Source of the DNA: Planctomycetota bacterium
Lineage (GTDB): Bacteria > Planctomycetota > B15-G4 > JADJEK01
Direction of reading: 5' to 3'
DNA: 64,000 nt
NCBI GenBank assembly: GCA_016709145.1
Contig: JADJEK010000001.1
Location: 744,001 to 808,000 of the forward strand
The translations under genes and the position numbers were made by a program. A model generated the notes under the pieces. That model saw only the letters and a program-made list of their open reading frames with translations, did not search any database and had not been told where the DNA came from. Below, piece after piece: positions 1 through 8,123 of the stretch. Positions within the stretch are counted from its first letter, which is position 1. The number at the start of each line of letters is the position of its first letter.

Positions 1-472
1 AATACGCGAGCACGATCACGTCGGGCTCGAGCGCGAAGCCACGCTGCTCGAGGAACGCGAGCTCTTGCGTGGTGTTGTAGCCGGCGACGCCGCTGTTCAG
101 CACCTCGACGGGCACGTCCGGGTGGTACGCGGCGAAGATCGCCTCGAGCACCGCGGAGAACGTCTGCTCGGCACCGACCCCGATTCCGTACGCGACCGAA
201 TCGCCGACCACGAGGACGCGCCGCGCTCCCGCGGGCTTCGCGACGGTCCGGTTCGGGCCACGCATGCCGAGGTTCGAGATCTCGGGCGTCGCGTTCGGGA
301 TGATCGCGTAGCCGCAGCGATCGTCGAGTCGGTAGAAGTCCTGGGTCAACCACGGCACGGCGTTGGAATGCGCGACTGCAACGCGCACGAGCGGCGTGAA
401 ACGCGTCAACGCCTCGCACGCGAGCAGCGACACCAACGTCGCGCCCACCACGAGGCTCGCGCGCGCGAGCAT
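1..472 (-). CDS. SGNH/GDSL-family hydrolase, C-terminus beyond the window
   Basis: Translating the minus strand from the ATG at 472 gives a hydrophobic N-terminal segment (starting MLARASLVVGATLVSLLAC), then a periplasmic-looking stretch, then the SGNH block I motif VVGDSVAYGIGVG and, further on, the block II-like NSGVAGYNT. The Ser in GDS would be the nucleophile. SGNH esterases and AlgX-like acyltransferases share this layout, so it probably acts on acyl groups of a glycan or lipid at the cell surface. The reaction cannot be told from the part seen. In-frame TTG (487) and GTG (496) lie just upstream, and GGAG precedes the TTG, so the exact start is open. It is divergent from the glycosidase gene at 686. 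Confidence 0.75.
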   Translation of the reverse strand, partial: MLARASLVVGATLVSLLACEALTRFTPLVRVAVAHSNAVPWLTQDFYRLDDRCGYAIIPNATPEISNLGMRGPNRTVAKPAGARRVLVVGDSVAYGIGVGAEQTFSAVLEAIFAAYHPDVPVEVLNSGVAGYNTTQELAFLEQRGFALEPDVIVLAY

Positions 473-581
473 CGTTCCGATCGTCAAGCCGAGCACTCCG
501 AAGTCCGGGCCGAGTGTGCCTCACGGCGCCCTGATCGGCCAACGGAAAGGTGCGACGCGCCCGTCCACGAACCCACGGCCC

Positions 582-668
582 CACCCGGGCCGTCACCCGG
601 GCCACCACCCGGGCCGTCGCCCGGGCCGTCGCCCGGGCCGTCACCCGGGCCGTCGCCCGGGCCGGGCC
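582..668. repeat. Tandem 12-bp repeat centred on CCCGGG
   Basis: About seven head-to-tail copies of a 12-base unit, consensus C(A/G)CCCGGGCCGT, ending in a partial copy. Each unit carries the palindrome CCCGGG. The array fills the gap between the divergent SGNH and glycosidase genes and stops about 20 bases before the glycosidase ATG. It has no spacers, so it is not a CRISPR. If read through from an upstream start it would encode a Pro-Gly-Pro-Ser repeat, but I regard it as non-coding. Confidence 0.85.
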
Positions 669-685
669 GCTATCGTCCCGTCCCC

Positions 686-2860
686 ATGCCTTCACCCGAC
701 GCCTCGTCGAACTCGCGCATTCCCCTCACGATCGGCAGCCTCGGCGCCGCCGCTCTGATCGACGCGATGGCGGGACGGGACATCGCCAGGGATCCGCTGC
801 TCGATCGGCTCCACATCGCGGCCGAGGCGGGCTTCGATGCGGTCGAGGACTACGTCGCGTTCGCGTTGTTCGAGCCGGAGCGCGGTCGCATCGACGCATC
901 GCGCGTGCTGGAGCATCGCGACGCCGCTGCGCGCGCGGGCCTGCGCTACGTGATCTACCCGTGGCTGCACGCACTGCCGCGTTGGTTACGTGCGTCGCGA
1001 GCCTTCGACGCGTTCGTCTGCCTCGAGCACGACGCTTCGATCGAGGCGCCGTCGCCGTTCGCGCCGTCGACCTGGGAGTGGTTCGAGCATTTCTATGCGG
1101 GCCTCGCGCGCGAGCTCGGCGACGTCGACGGCCTGACCATCGCTCTGCCGTGCGACTACGGCGAGGTCGCCTACCCGACCGGTGTCGGTCAGTGGATCTT
1201 CGCGGCGACGCAAAGCTCGCACGCCGCGCACGAAGGGCATTGGTGCGGCGACGCGCACGCGCGGGCGGCATGGGCCAACGCGGACGTCGGACGCAAGGAC
1301 GATGCGATCGCGCGAGGACGCTTCCTGCGGACTTCGATGACCGGATTCGTCGATCGGCTGCTGACGCTCGCGCGCTTGCACTTCCCGCGCGCACGACTCG
1401 CGTTCAAGTGCGGCCTCGCCGGCGAGAAGGCCTGCTTCGGCAACGACCTCACGGCGCTCGGCCGCGTCGCGGCGCGACACGGCTCCGACCTGTGGTCGAC
1501 GCACGGCACGCTGCCGGTGTACTTCCACAAGCGCATCCAGAGCATTTGTCGCGCGCTCGACGTGCCGTACGTGACCGAGGGCGTCGTCGAACGCTCGCGA
1601 GCGATGGTCATGGACCGCCTGTTCGAGGACGCCGCGGACGGCGCACGAGGGTTCTTCGAGTTCGATGCGACGTGGACGCAATACCGCGCCGTGTTCGACC
1701 TCGGCCTCGCTTTCCTGCGCGGTGAGGACCCGTTCGTCGACGTGACGTTGTTGTTCCATTCGTCCGAGCACGAACGCGCGATCGGCCAATCGGTCCCGCC
1801 CGCGCTGTTCTCGTTGTGCGAGCCACTGCGCGACTTCCTCGACTTCTCGATCGTCGACGAGGATCTGGTGTGCGAGCCGCAAGCGCTTCGCACGACGCGC
1901 ATCGTCTGCATCGCGGACGGTGGCGCGTTGCGCGCCGAGACGATCGACCGTCTGCGCGCGTTCGTCCGCGCCGGCGGCATCGTCATCACCGGCACACACG
2001 ACGTGTTCACCGACCTCGCCGCGACGCGCGCCGAGCCGTGGCCGACCGCTCGCGAGCTGATTCGGTTCGGCGTTCCGCAGAAGTACGGACCGCGCGAGGT
2101 CCACGCCGGCGACGACGACGCGTGGCATCGATTCGGGCGCTGGCATGGCCTCGAGCGCGCGGCGAACTTCTTCCCCGACGCGACTTCCGACGAGCCCGCG
2201 CGTTGGACCAGCGGACACGCCGGCATCCGTGTGGCCTGTGCCCGCACGATCGTCCTCGAGCTGTACGCAGACGTTCGCGTCGATCCACGCAGTTGGCGCA
2301 TCTTCGTCGATGGTCGTGAACAGTCGGCGCGCGTGGCGGTCGGGGCGCAGCGGATCGCGCTCGCCGCGTACACGACGGCGGGAACGAGCGACATCGAGTT
2401 GCGCGGCCCGACGTTCGTGCCGGCGGGCCTGGGTGAGAGCGCCGATGCGCGGGACCTCGGAGTCCTCGTGCGGCGCATCGCGTCGTTCGACGACGACGCA
2501 CCACGAACGGCTGCGACGCCGCTGACGCGCCTCGAGTTCGACGTCGACATCGGCGCGCTCGAGAGCCGAGCGTGCGTCCGCGATGGACTCGGCGCTTACG
2601 TCGCGGCGCCCGAGCACGACGTCGCTTCGCTCGCAGCGGTCCTCGTCGACTTGACCTCGTTCGCGTCGCGGTTCACGCGCGCGGAGCCGTTGCAGCCGTG
2701 GCCGCGTGGGCGGCACGACGGACTGCGCGTCGCGCGCAACGCGTCGGGATGGCTCTTGCACAATCGCGGCGAGGTCGCCGCGTCGCGTCACGTGCTCCAG
2801 CACGATGGTTCGATCCGTCGCGTGGTCGTGGCGCCGGGATCGATCGTCTCGATCAGGTGA
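686..2860 (+). CDS. GH42/GH14-like glycoside hydrolase
   Basis: A 724-residue protein. The first 400 or so residues look like a TIM-barrel glycosidase of the GH42/GH14 kind: an early strand FDAVEDYVAFALFEPERG (typical 'Y..W...EP..G' pattern), then ALPCDYGEVAYP, where the Glu after Gly is a candidate catalytic acid, and HWCGDAHARAAW. The next part (VDVTLLFHSSEHERAI, FVRAGGIVITGTHDVF) resembles the glutamine-amidotransferase-like trimerisation domain of GH42 enzymes. No signal peptide is evident. The ATG at 686 was chosen because an earlier in-frame start would run through the tandem repeat; TATCGT at 671 could be a -10 box for a very short leader. Its 3' end overlaps the convergent PilZ gene by eight bases. 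The substrate is unknown; the family placement comes from fold-level motifs only. Confidence 0.65.
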   Translation: MPSPDASSNSRIPLTIGSLGAAALIDAMAGRDIARDPLLDRLHIAAEAGFDAVEDYVAFALFEPERGRIDASRVLEHRDAAARAGLRYVIYPWLHALPRWLRASRAFDAFVCLEHDASIEAPSPFAPSTWEWFEHFYAGLARELGDVDGLTIALPCDYGEVAYPTGVGQWIFAATQSSHAAHEGHWCGDAHARAAWANADVGRKDDAIARGRFLRTSMTGFVDRLLTLARLHFPRARLAFKCGLAGEKACFGNDLTALGRVAARHGSDLWSTHGTLPVYFHKRIQSICRALDVPYVTEGVVERSRAMVMDRLFEDAADGARGFFEFDATWTQYRAVFDLGLAFLRGEDPFVDVTLLFHSSEHERAIGQSVPPALFSLCEPLRDFLDFSIVDEDLVCEPQALRTTRIVCIADGGALRAETIDRLRAFVRAGGIVITGTHDVFTDLAATRAEPWPTARELIRFGVPQKYGPREVHAGDDDAWHRFGRWHGLERAANFFPDATSDEPARWTSGHAGIRVACARTIVLELYADVRVDPRSWRIFVDGREQSARVAVGAQRIALAAYTTAGTSDIELRGPTFVPAGLGESADARDLGVLVRRIASFDDDAPRTAATPLTRLEFDVDIGALESRACVRDGLGAYVAAPEHDVASLAAVLVDLTSFASRFTRAEPLQPWPRGRHDGLRVARNASGWLLHNRGEVAASRHVLQHDGSIRRVVVAPGSIVSIR

Positions 2861-3233
2861 AGGTGATCCCGAAGCGCTCCTGGAACTCGGCGAAGACCTT
2901 CTCGGGTTCCTTCGCGTTGTGCAGGATCACGCGACGCAGGTGCGTCTCACAGCCCGGTTCGATGACTTCGAAGCGGATGCCGATCCCGTCGTTTTCCGTG
3001 CGTACCACCGAACCGAACGCCTGGATGCGCGGGCCCTCATCGGTTTCGCCGAGCAACACGCGGACCGTGACCGGCATCCCGACCGGCAAGCGGAATGGAG
3101 TGCGCACGAACACGCCGTTCGCGGACAGGTTCCAAGGCGACGCGCTGCGCATCCACGTGTCGGCCACGCGGATCTCGAGCGGCAACGTCAGATCGACGCG
3201 CGTGAAGATGCGACGGTTGGCCTCGCTGGTCAT
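2853..3233 (-). CDS. PilZ domain protein
   Basis: 126 residues forming one PilZ-type beta barrel. The N-terminus has the RRIFTRVDLTLPL pattern (the RxxxR motif that binds cyclic di-GMP phosphates), followed by NLSANGVFVRT, equivalent to the canonical (D/N)xSxxG motif. Both c-di-GMP binding motifs are therefore present, and the protein probably responds to c-di-GMP. No effector domain is attached, so it would act by binding a partner. It is convergent with the glycosidase gene, whose stop it overlaps. The next gene on the same strand begins 200 bases away, so co-transcription is not evident. Confidence 0.85.
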   Translation of the reverse strand: MTSEANRRIFTRVDLTLPLEIRVADTWMRSASPWNLSANGVFVRTPFRLPVGMPVTVRVLLGETDEGPRIQAFGSVVRTENDGIGIRFEVIEPGCETHLRRVILHNAKEPEKVFAEFQERFGITFT

Positions 3234-3436
3234 GACGACGCGCCCTTTCGAGTGTGGGTCCTCGATAGGCGTTTTCGGCCCAGGGCGAGCTCGACCTTGC
3301 GGGCAATCTCCGCCACCCCCGCGGAGTCCGGAGGTCGGAGCGCGCCGGAGGAACCTCGCCGATCACGGCGCGTGAAGCTCTCGCGGAGACCGCGAAGCAC
3401 TCGCTCGCATCGAGGCAATTTTGCTCGGCCGAACCG

Positions 3437-5068
3437 TCAGCGGATCCCGGCGACTTCCTCGGCTTCGCGCACGTTCGCGACCGTGCCTTCGAGCGTGACG
3501 CCCGCGGCGCGCTTCACCAGCGTCGGCTTCTTCTTCAGGCCGATCATCTGCAAGGCGCGGTTGGTCCAGTCGAACAGCTTGAACTCGAGCGGGTAGCCGT
3601 AGTTCTGCGTGCGCAGTCGTTCACCGGCGCGCTTGCGCAAGAAGCGGTAGTAGCTGCCGTTGCCCTTCACCAGGCCGTCGTACCACGGCACCAGATAGGT
3701 GTAGCGGTTGTAGTCACGGCGGATGGAGGCGGGCAGACTGTCGTAGGTCTTGTTCTCGAACTTGTATTCGATCATCGAGCCCCACGTGTCGAAGTCCGTG
3801 GGCATGTGATAACCGAGCTTCTGCGCGTGCTCACCGCACTCGGTGCCGGGCAGCGGGCGATAGAGCAGCACTTCCGACGTGCAGTTCGGGAAGCGGTACT
3901 TGATCTGCGCGGCGAGATCGAGCGTGGCGCGCATCGACGCTTCGGTCTCGTTCGGATAGCCGATGATCCAGAACAGGCCGATCTTGATGTCGCGCTTCCA
4001 CATGCGCTCCATCGCGGCCATCGTGTGACCGTCCTCGATGTACTTCTTGATGTACGTCTGCATCTCGGACGTGGCCGTCTCGGCGCCGACCCACATCATG
4101 TGACAACCCGAGTCGCGCATCAGGTCGAGCGTCTCGTCGTCGCACTTCATGATCGTTTCGACTTCGATCGTCGCGTTCCAATGGATGTTCAGCTTGCGAC
4201 GGATCAGCTCGTTGCAGAACTCCTTGATGCGCTTCGGATTCACGCCGAAGTTCGCGTCTTGGAAGCGCACGACGTCGAACTCGTAGGTCTGCTTCAGCTT
4301 CTCGAGGCGGTCGACGAGGATCTTCGCGTCGAGCGCCACCCAACGCCGCTGCGTGATCTGCGGCGAGCAGCAGAACGAGCAGGCCTCGGGGCAGCCGTAC
4401 GACGAGAAGAACGAGATCGCTCGGTACGGGTTGTCCTGCGAGTACCCCGGCGGATCGGGGAAGCGGTAGCGGACCTTCGCGGTGCGCGCCTGGCGATCCT
4501 GGATGTCGAGGTACTTGTCGACGTCGATCAACGAGAAGTCGGGCTCGGGCAGTGCGTTCATCTGCACGACCTTGCGCCGGCTGGTCTTGAACAGCTTGCC
4601 TTCGCGCCAGAGCGCGAGACCGTCGACGGCTTCGACCGGAGTCTTGTCTCGCACGGCGACGAGCCACTCGGTGAACGTCTCTTCACCCTGGCCGATGCAG
4701 ACGGCGTCCGCGATGTTGGTGCCGAGGAACAGCTCGGGCGCGACCGACGGGAACCAACCGCCCCACATGATCGCGAGGTGCGGGAACTTCTCGCGGACCT
4801 TGCGTGCCATCACGGCGCCGTCGGCGACTTGGTAACCGACGATGCAGGTCGAGGCGAACGCGAACGCGCCTTCGCACGCTTCGAGGACCTTCGCGTGCGG
4901 GTTCGGCTCGATCATCGAGTCGATGATCACGAACTCGAAGCCCTGCTTCACCGCGGGTGCGCAAATCTGCAAGAACTCGAGCGGAAGGAGGTCCGCGGAG
5001 TACGGCTGCCCGAGCTCAGGGTTGCCGCGCTCGGGGTAGTACAGGACGACCTTCAACTTCTGACTCAT
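3437..5068 (-). CDS. B12-binding domain radical SAM protein
   Basis: 543 residues from the ATG at 5068 (MSQKLKVVLYYPERG). Residues 1-170 look like a cobalamin-binding Rossmann domain (DSMIEPNPH, MWGGWFPSVAPE, CIGQGEETF). From about residue 215 comes a radical SAM domain with the cluster motif CPEACSFCC (CxxxCxxC), followed by the strands FDVVRFQDANFGVNP and MMWVGAETATS typical of the class. This is the architecture of HpnJ/HpnP-like and BchE-like enzymes, which methylate or rearrange lipids, hopanoids or porphyrins. The substrate is not deducible. The reading frame stays open upstream to 5665, but that part crosses repeats and a pseudogene and is not coding. It is probably a single-gene transcript. 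Confidence 0.88.
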   Translation of the reverse strand: MSQKLKVVLYYPERGNPELGQPYSADLLPLEFLQICAPAVKQGFEFVIIDSMIEPNPHAKVLEACEGAFAFASTCIVGYQVADGAVMARKVREKFPHLAIMWGGWFPSVAPELFLGTNIADAVCIGQGEETFTEWLVAVRDKTPVEAVDGLALWREGKLFKTSRRKVVQMNALPEPDFSLIDVDKYLDIQDRQARTAKVRYRFPDPPGYSQDNPYRAISFFSSYGCPEACSFCCSPQITQRRWVALDAKILVDRLEKLKQTYEFDVVRFQDANFGVNPKRIKEFCNELIRRKLNIHWNATIEVETIMKCDDETLDLMRDSGCHMMWVGAETATSEMQTYIKKYIEDGHTMAAMERMWKRDIKIGLFWIIGYPNETEASMRATLDLAAQIKYRFPNCTSEVLLYRPLPGTECGEHAQKLGYHMPTDFDTWGSMIEYKFENKTYDSLPASIRRDYNRYTYLVPWYDGLVKGNGSYYRFLRKRAGERLRTQNYGYPLEFKLFDWTNRALQMIGLKKKPTLVKRAAGVTLEGTVANVREAEEVAGIR

Positions 5069-5302
5069 CGTCGGTGACCCCAAGACGCACTCTGGTAGGC
5101 GGGCCCTAACCCTGTGCGCGATCTGACTTTGAAAAGGAGCGGTAGTTCCCTTGCTCGGCCAAAGCGGTCGTGAATCCTGAGGCAGGACTCGCGGAGCTGT
5201 TGCCGGACAAGGCGCCGAAGGCCGCGAAGTATAGCCCGTGTCCAAATGTCGGCAATTCGCAGCTCCGGCCGCATGGCCGGATGGTGCTGACCATCCTGGC
5301 AG

Positions 5303-5327
5303 GCGGGGGGAACGAAGTTCCCCCCGC
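5303..5327. terminator. GC-rich hairpin upstream of the radical SAM gene
   Basis: An 11-bp perfect stem (GCGGGGGGAAC / GTTCCCCCCGC) around a three-base GAA loop. It lies between the truncated beta-helix gene and the start of the radical SAM gene. No T-run follows on either strand, so it may be a factor-dependent stop or a repeat-associated hairpin rather than a true intrinsic terminator. Confidence 0.4.
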
Positions 5328-5429
5328 GCCCCCTTTGGGAACCCCCGCGCCCTTGAGTCGCGCGCGAGACTTGACGCACAGGAGAACTTCGGGTCGCGCT
5401 TCGCGCTCCGCGGTGGCGATTGAAGGAGT

Positions 5430-5525
5430 GCACGGACGGGAACGGACGGGGACGGAGGCGCATCTGTCCCCGTGGCGGGACGGACGGGCGAGCGACGGGG
5501 ACGGAGGCGGGTCTGTCCCCGATGT
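5430..5525. repeat. REP-like GGGGAC repeat cluster
   Basis: Two approximate direct copies of a unit built from ACGGGGACGGAGGCG followed by TCTGTCCCC, so that each GGGGAC can pair with the following GTCCCC. The same GGGGACAG/CTGTCCCC arms recur at 41336, 41473, 48192 and 50142. Here the cluster sits exactly where the beta-helix gene on the minus strand loses recognisable sequence, suggesting insertion or rearrangement at this spot. Confidence 0.55.
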
Positions 5526-6132
5526 GCCCCCCGGCGGCGTTCTGGTCCGGCTGGCCGGACGAAATCGCCGTGTTGTTCGCGATCACGCAACGCGAGTACG
5601 ACTTGCCGCCCACGAGCCCACCGCCGAACGTGCCGACGTTCTCCGTCACGTACGACTCCACGCACGAGGTCACGCTGACGAGCCCGGCCTCCGCGTTGCC
5701 GCGCACGATCGACTCGATCAACCGCGGGAACGGCTGAGCCGTCGGCGTCGCGAACACTTCATCGCCTGCGTGCGGGGACGTCAGGCCGAACTTGATCCGT
5801 CCTTCGACGATGACGTGGCGAATCACGGCCTGCGTCGGGCCGGCGATCTTGATGCCGGTCAGTCCTCCGCGCAGCGTGAACCCGGAGAGCGATGCGGTTG
5901 CCGGCTCTCCCGACGCCATCGAAACGAGGACGAGCGGGGACCCGCCCGCGTCGAGGATCGTCACCGCGGGTCCACCGACGCCGGGCCGAACGAGGACGCG
6001 GTCGCCGTTCCGTGCGATCGCGATCGCCGCCTAGATGCTCTGCCCGGGACCGACGACGTGGTCCGCACCGAGCGCGGAAGCGGCTACGGCGAAACTCGAC
6101 GCGAAAGCGAGTCCGTGAGCAATTCCATGCAT
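5526..6132 (-). pseudogene. Truncated right-handed beta-helix (NosD-like) secreted protein
   Basis: From the ATG at 6132 the minus strand encodes a signal peptide (MHGIAHGLAFASSFAVAASA) and then DHVVGPGQSI, followed by TAG at 6031-6033. The same frame continues AAIAIARNGDRVLVRPG, VTILDAGGSPL, then short repeats such as LSGFTLRGGLTGIKI and SRCVIANNTAI. Homologues usually read GQSIQAAI at this point, so the amber codon most likely replaced a CAG. The repeat region ends abruptly at the REP-like cluster and lacks the long C-terminal part of a normal beta-helix protein. Stop plus truncation indicate a dead gene. An internal reinitiation at MTILDAGG (5964) is possible but would lack a signal peptide. 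Confidence 0.65.
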
Positions 6133-6329
6133 GTCGGCATCCCCTGTTCGTTGCTCCGAGAAGAACGTAGCGACCGTGGCCCGCGGGCCACCAGGAGTTG
6201 GAACCTCGAGGTTCTCGCTTCGGGCTCGTGCTCGACACACCTCCGCATCGTGATGTTCGGTTCACAGAGCGAATGGCTCGTCGAGCACGAGTTCGTCGGC
6301 GTCCGTCTCGATCGATCACCCGTCGCCGA

Positions 6330-7973
6330 TCACGGCGTCGCGAAGAACTCCATGCTCAATCCCGGCGTCGTCGCGATGCCGTGCTCGGCGGCGGGGTCGA
6401 CGGCGAACGCCTGCAAGAACAGGGTGAGCCCATTCAGCGTCGGATTCGTCGGGAGTGCTGCCGAGAACACGAGCCACCCCTCGCCTGCACCCTGGTCGGC
6501 ATAGCTCCCGAGCGACCAGAGTTGGAACGCCGGACTGACCGCGAGATGCAACGGGATGCCGCTGATCGTCGTGCCCGGCGGCGCCGCCAGGACGTCGACC
6601 GCGAGGAAGGCCGGCGACTGGCCCAGGGTGTCCGCAACGCCGAAGCTGAAGTCCGGATTGCCGACGAACGGGGGCTCGACCGCGACGAAACGCGGGACGA
6701 CTCCACCACTGCCGGCCGCGCCGACACCGAACGACTGCGGGACTCGATCGGTCTCGGTGTAGAGCGTCGGCCGATCGAACGGCGCGAGTTCGTTCGTCAC
6801 ACGCGGATCGGTGAGGGCGACGGACAGGAACGCGACGAGCGCGTCCTTCTGGCCTTGATTGAGATTGAGCGGATGGACGAGCGGGTTCTGGTTGACGTGG
6901 AAGTCGCCACCGCGGTTGTAGAACTCGACGACGTCGACGAGCGTCGCGGCCGAACCGTTGTGGAAGTACGGCCCTCGCAGGCCGACGTTGCGCAGCGACG
7001 GGACCTTGAAGCGTCCGTTGTCCACGGGATTGCCGGTGATGGCACCGCGACCGAGATCCTCGGCGATGGGTCGCACTCCGATGTTCTGGAACGAGTTGTT
7101 CGTGAACAGCGGGCCGGCGTGACAGACCGAGCAGTTCGCGTTCGGACCGTTGAAGATCAACCGCCCTTGATTCTGCTGCGGCGTGAGCGCGTTCTGCTGC
7201 CCGGCGTTGAACGCGTCGATCGGTGCTTGGTTCGAGACCAGCGTGCGCTCGTACGTCGCGATCGCCTCGACGATGCGCACGGGCGTCACCGCGTTCGAAC
7301 CGAACGCCTCCTGGAACAACTGCGGATAGCTGCGGCCGTTGATCCACGCGGACAGCGCAGCGGGAAGGTTCGACGCGAGTCCGAGCGGCTTCGCCGCGCC
7401 GATGTGCGTCGCGACCTCGTTCCAGTCACGACTCGCGTGCGCCATCTCGACCGCGCTAGTCGGCGGTCCCGCGGCTTGCGATTCGAGAGCGGCGAACTGG
7501 TTGAGCACCTGCTGTCCGGTCAACGGGTCGACGAATTGCGGCGTCGCGCGACCGTCCCAGAACAACGTCGGACTGAACGCCGCGTTGATCATCGTCGGCG
7601 CCTTGCGATTCGTGACCTGCGGCACGAGCGCGAACGGAGCGGCCTTGGTCGTCTGCATGTTCGCGTCGGTCGCGATCACTCCGGGCGAGCCGCGCACGTC
7701 GTCGGCGCTGCCGAACACACCGTCCGCACCCGGGTGGATCCCGAAGCGCGGATCGGAGCCGCCCTTCGACGCGATGTGGCACGTCGCGCACGCGACGGTC
7801 CGCGTCGACGACAACTGTTCGTCGAAGAACAGCACCTTCCCGAGGTTGGCCTTCGACGGCGTGATCGGGTTGCCCGCGGGCACCGGCACCGGCGGGATCT
7901 GCTGGGCGGCTGCAAGGCCCGCGAACGACGAAACGAGCACGGCAAGAGCGATCGACGTGGCGGCGGCGCGCAT
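6330..7973 (-). CDS. Di-heme cytochrome c peroxidase (CcpA/MauG family), secreted
   Basis: 547 residues with a signal peptide ending near AGLAAAQ. The two heme c motifs are CATCH (residues 62-66) and CSVCH (281-285). Around them are family signatures: LGKVLFFDEQLS, FWDGRA, YERTLVSNQAPID, FKVPSLRNVGLRGPYFHNGS and VVEFYNRGG. Classical members reduce hydrogen peroxide to water in the periplasm with electrons from cytochromes; MauG-type relatives modify proteins instead. After residue 420 or so the protein continues with about 120 residues not found in standard CcpA. That tail ends in the shared C-terminal module (NPTLNGLTLFLQAFAVDP) also seen in the products of 8124-9719 and 54035-55795. A peroxiredoxin gene lies 2.7 kb away, hinting at a peroxide-handling neighbourhood. 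Confidence 0.9.
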   Translation of the reverse strand: MRAAATSIALAVLVSSFAGLAAAQQIPPVPVPAGNPITPSKANLGKVLFFDEQLSSTRTVACATCHIASKGGSDPRFGIHPGADGVFGSADDVRGSPGVIATDANMQTTKAAPFALVPQVTNRKAPTMINAAFSPTLFWDGRATPQFVDPLTGQQVLNQFAALESQAAGPPTSAVEMAHASRDWNEVATHIGAAKPLGLASNLPAALSAWINGRSYPQLFQEAFGSNAVTPVRIVEAIATYERTLVSNQAPIDAFNAGQQNALTPQQNQGRLIFNGPNANCSVCHAGPLFTNNSFQNIGVRPIAEDLGRGAITGNPVDNGRFKVPSLRNVGLRGPYFHNGSAATLVDVVEFYNRGGDFHVNQNPLVHPLNLNQGQKDALVAFLSVALTDPRVTNELAPFDRPTLYTETDRVPQSFGVGAAGSGGVVPRFVAVEPPFVGNPDFSFGVADTLGQSPAFLAVDVLAAPPGTTISGIPLHLAVSPAFQLWSLGSYADQGAGEGWLVFSAALPTNPTLNGLTLFLQAFAVDPAAEHGIATTPGLSMEFFATP

Positions 7974-8123
7974 GGCATGACCCTCCGAAGGTCGGGGACG
8001 ACGAAGCCGAGAGGTTCCGGGGCGCGACGATCAACCGGGCGTCGTGCCAGCGGTTGCGCGCCAATTCCCGACCTTCGAGTCGCCCTTCGGGTCACGCCGC
8101 CAGGAGCGGGCGGCGAAGCAGGA

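Noticed and set aside
582..668. CRISPR array
   Set aside because: Units are contiguous and 12 bases long with no spacers and no cas genes in the window.
65..685. 5' extension of the glycosidase frame through the tandem repeat
   Set aside because: The extension encodes Arg-rich sequence and a Pro-Gly repeat and lies opposite a good SGNH hydrolase gene. The ATG at 686 fits the fold start.
5069..5665. 5' extension of the radical SAM frame
   Set aside because: It would translate repeats and part of the beta-helix pseudogene in another frame. The ATG at 5068 matches where the cobalamin domain begins.
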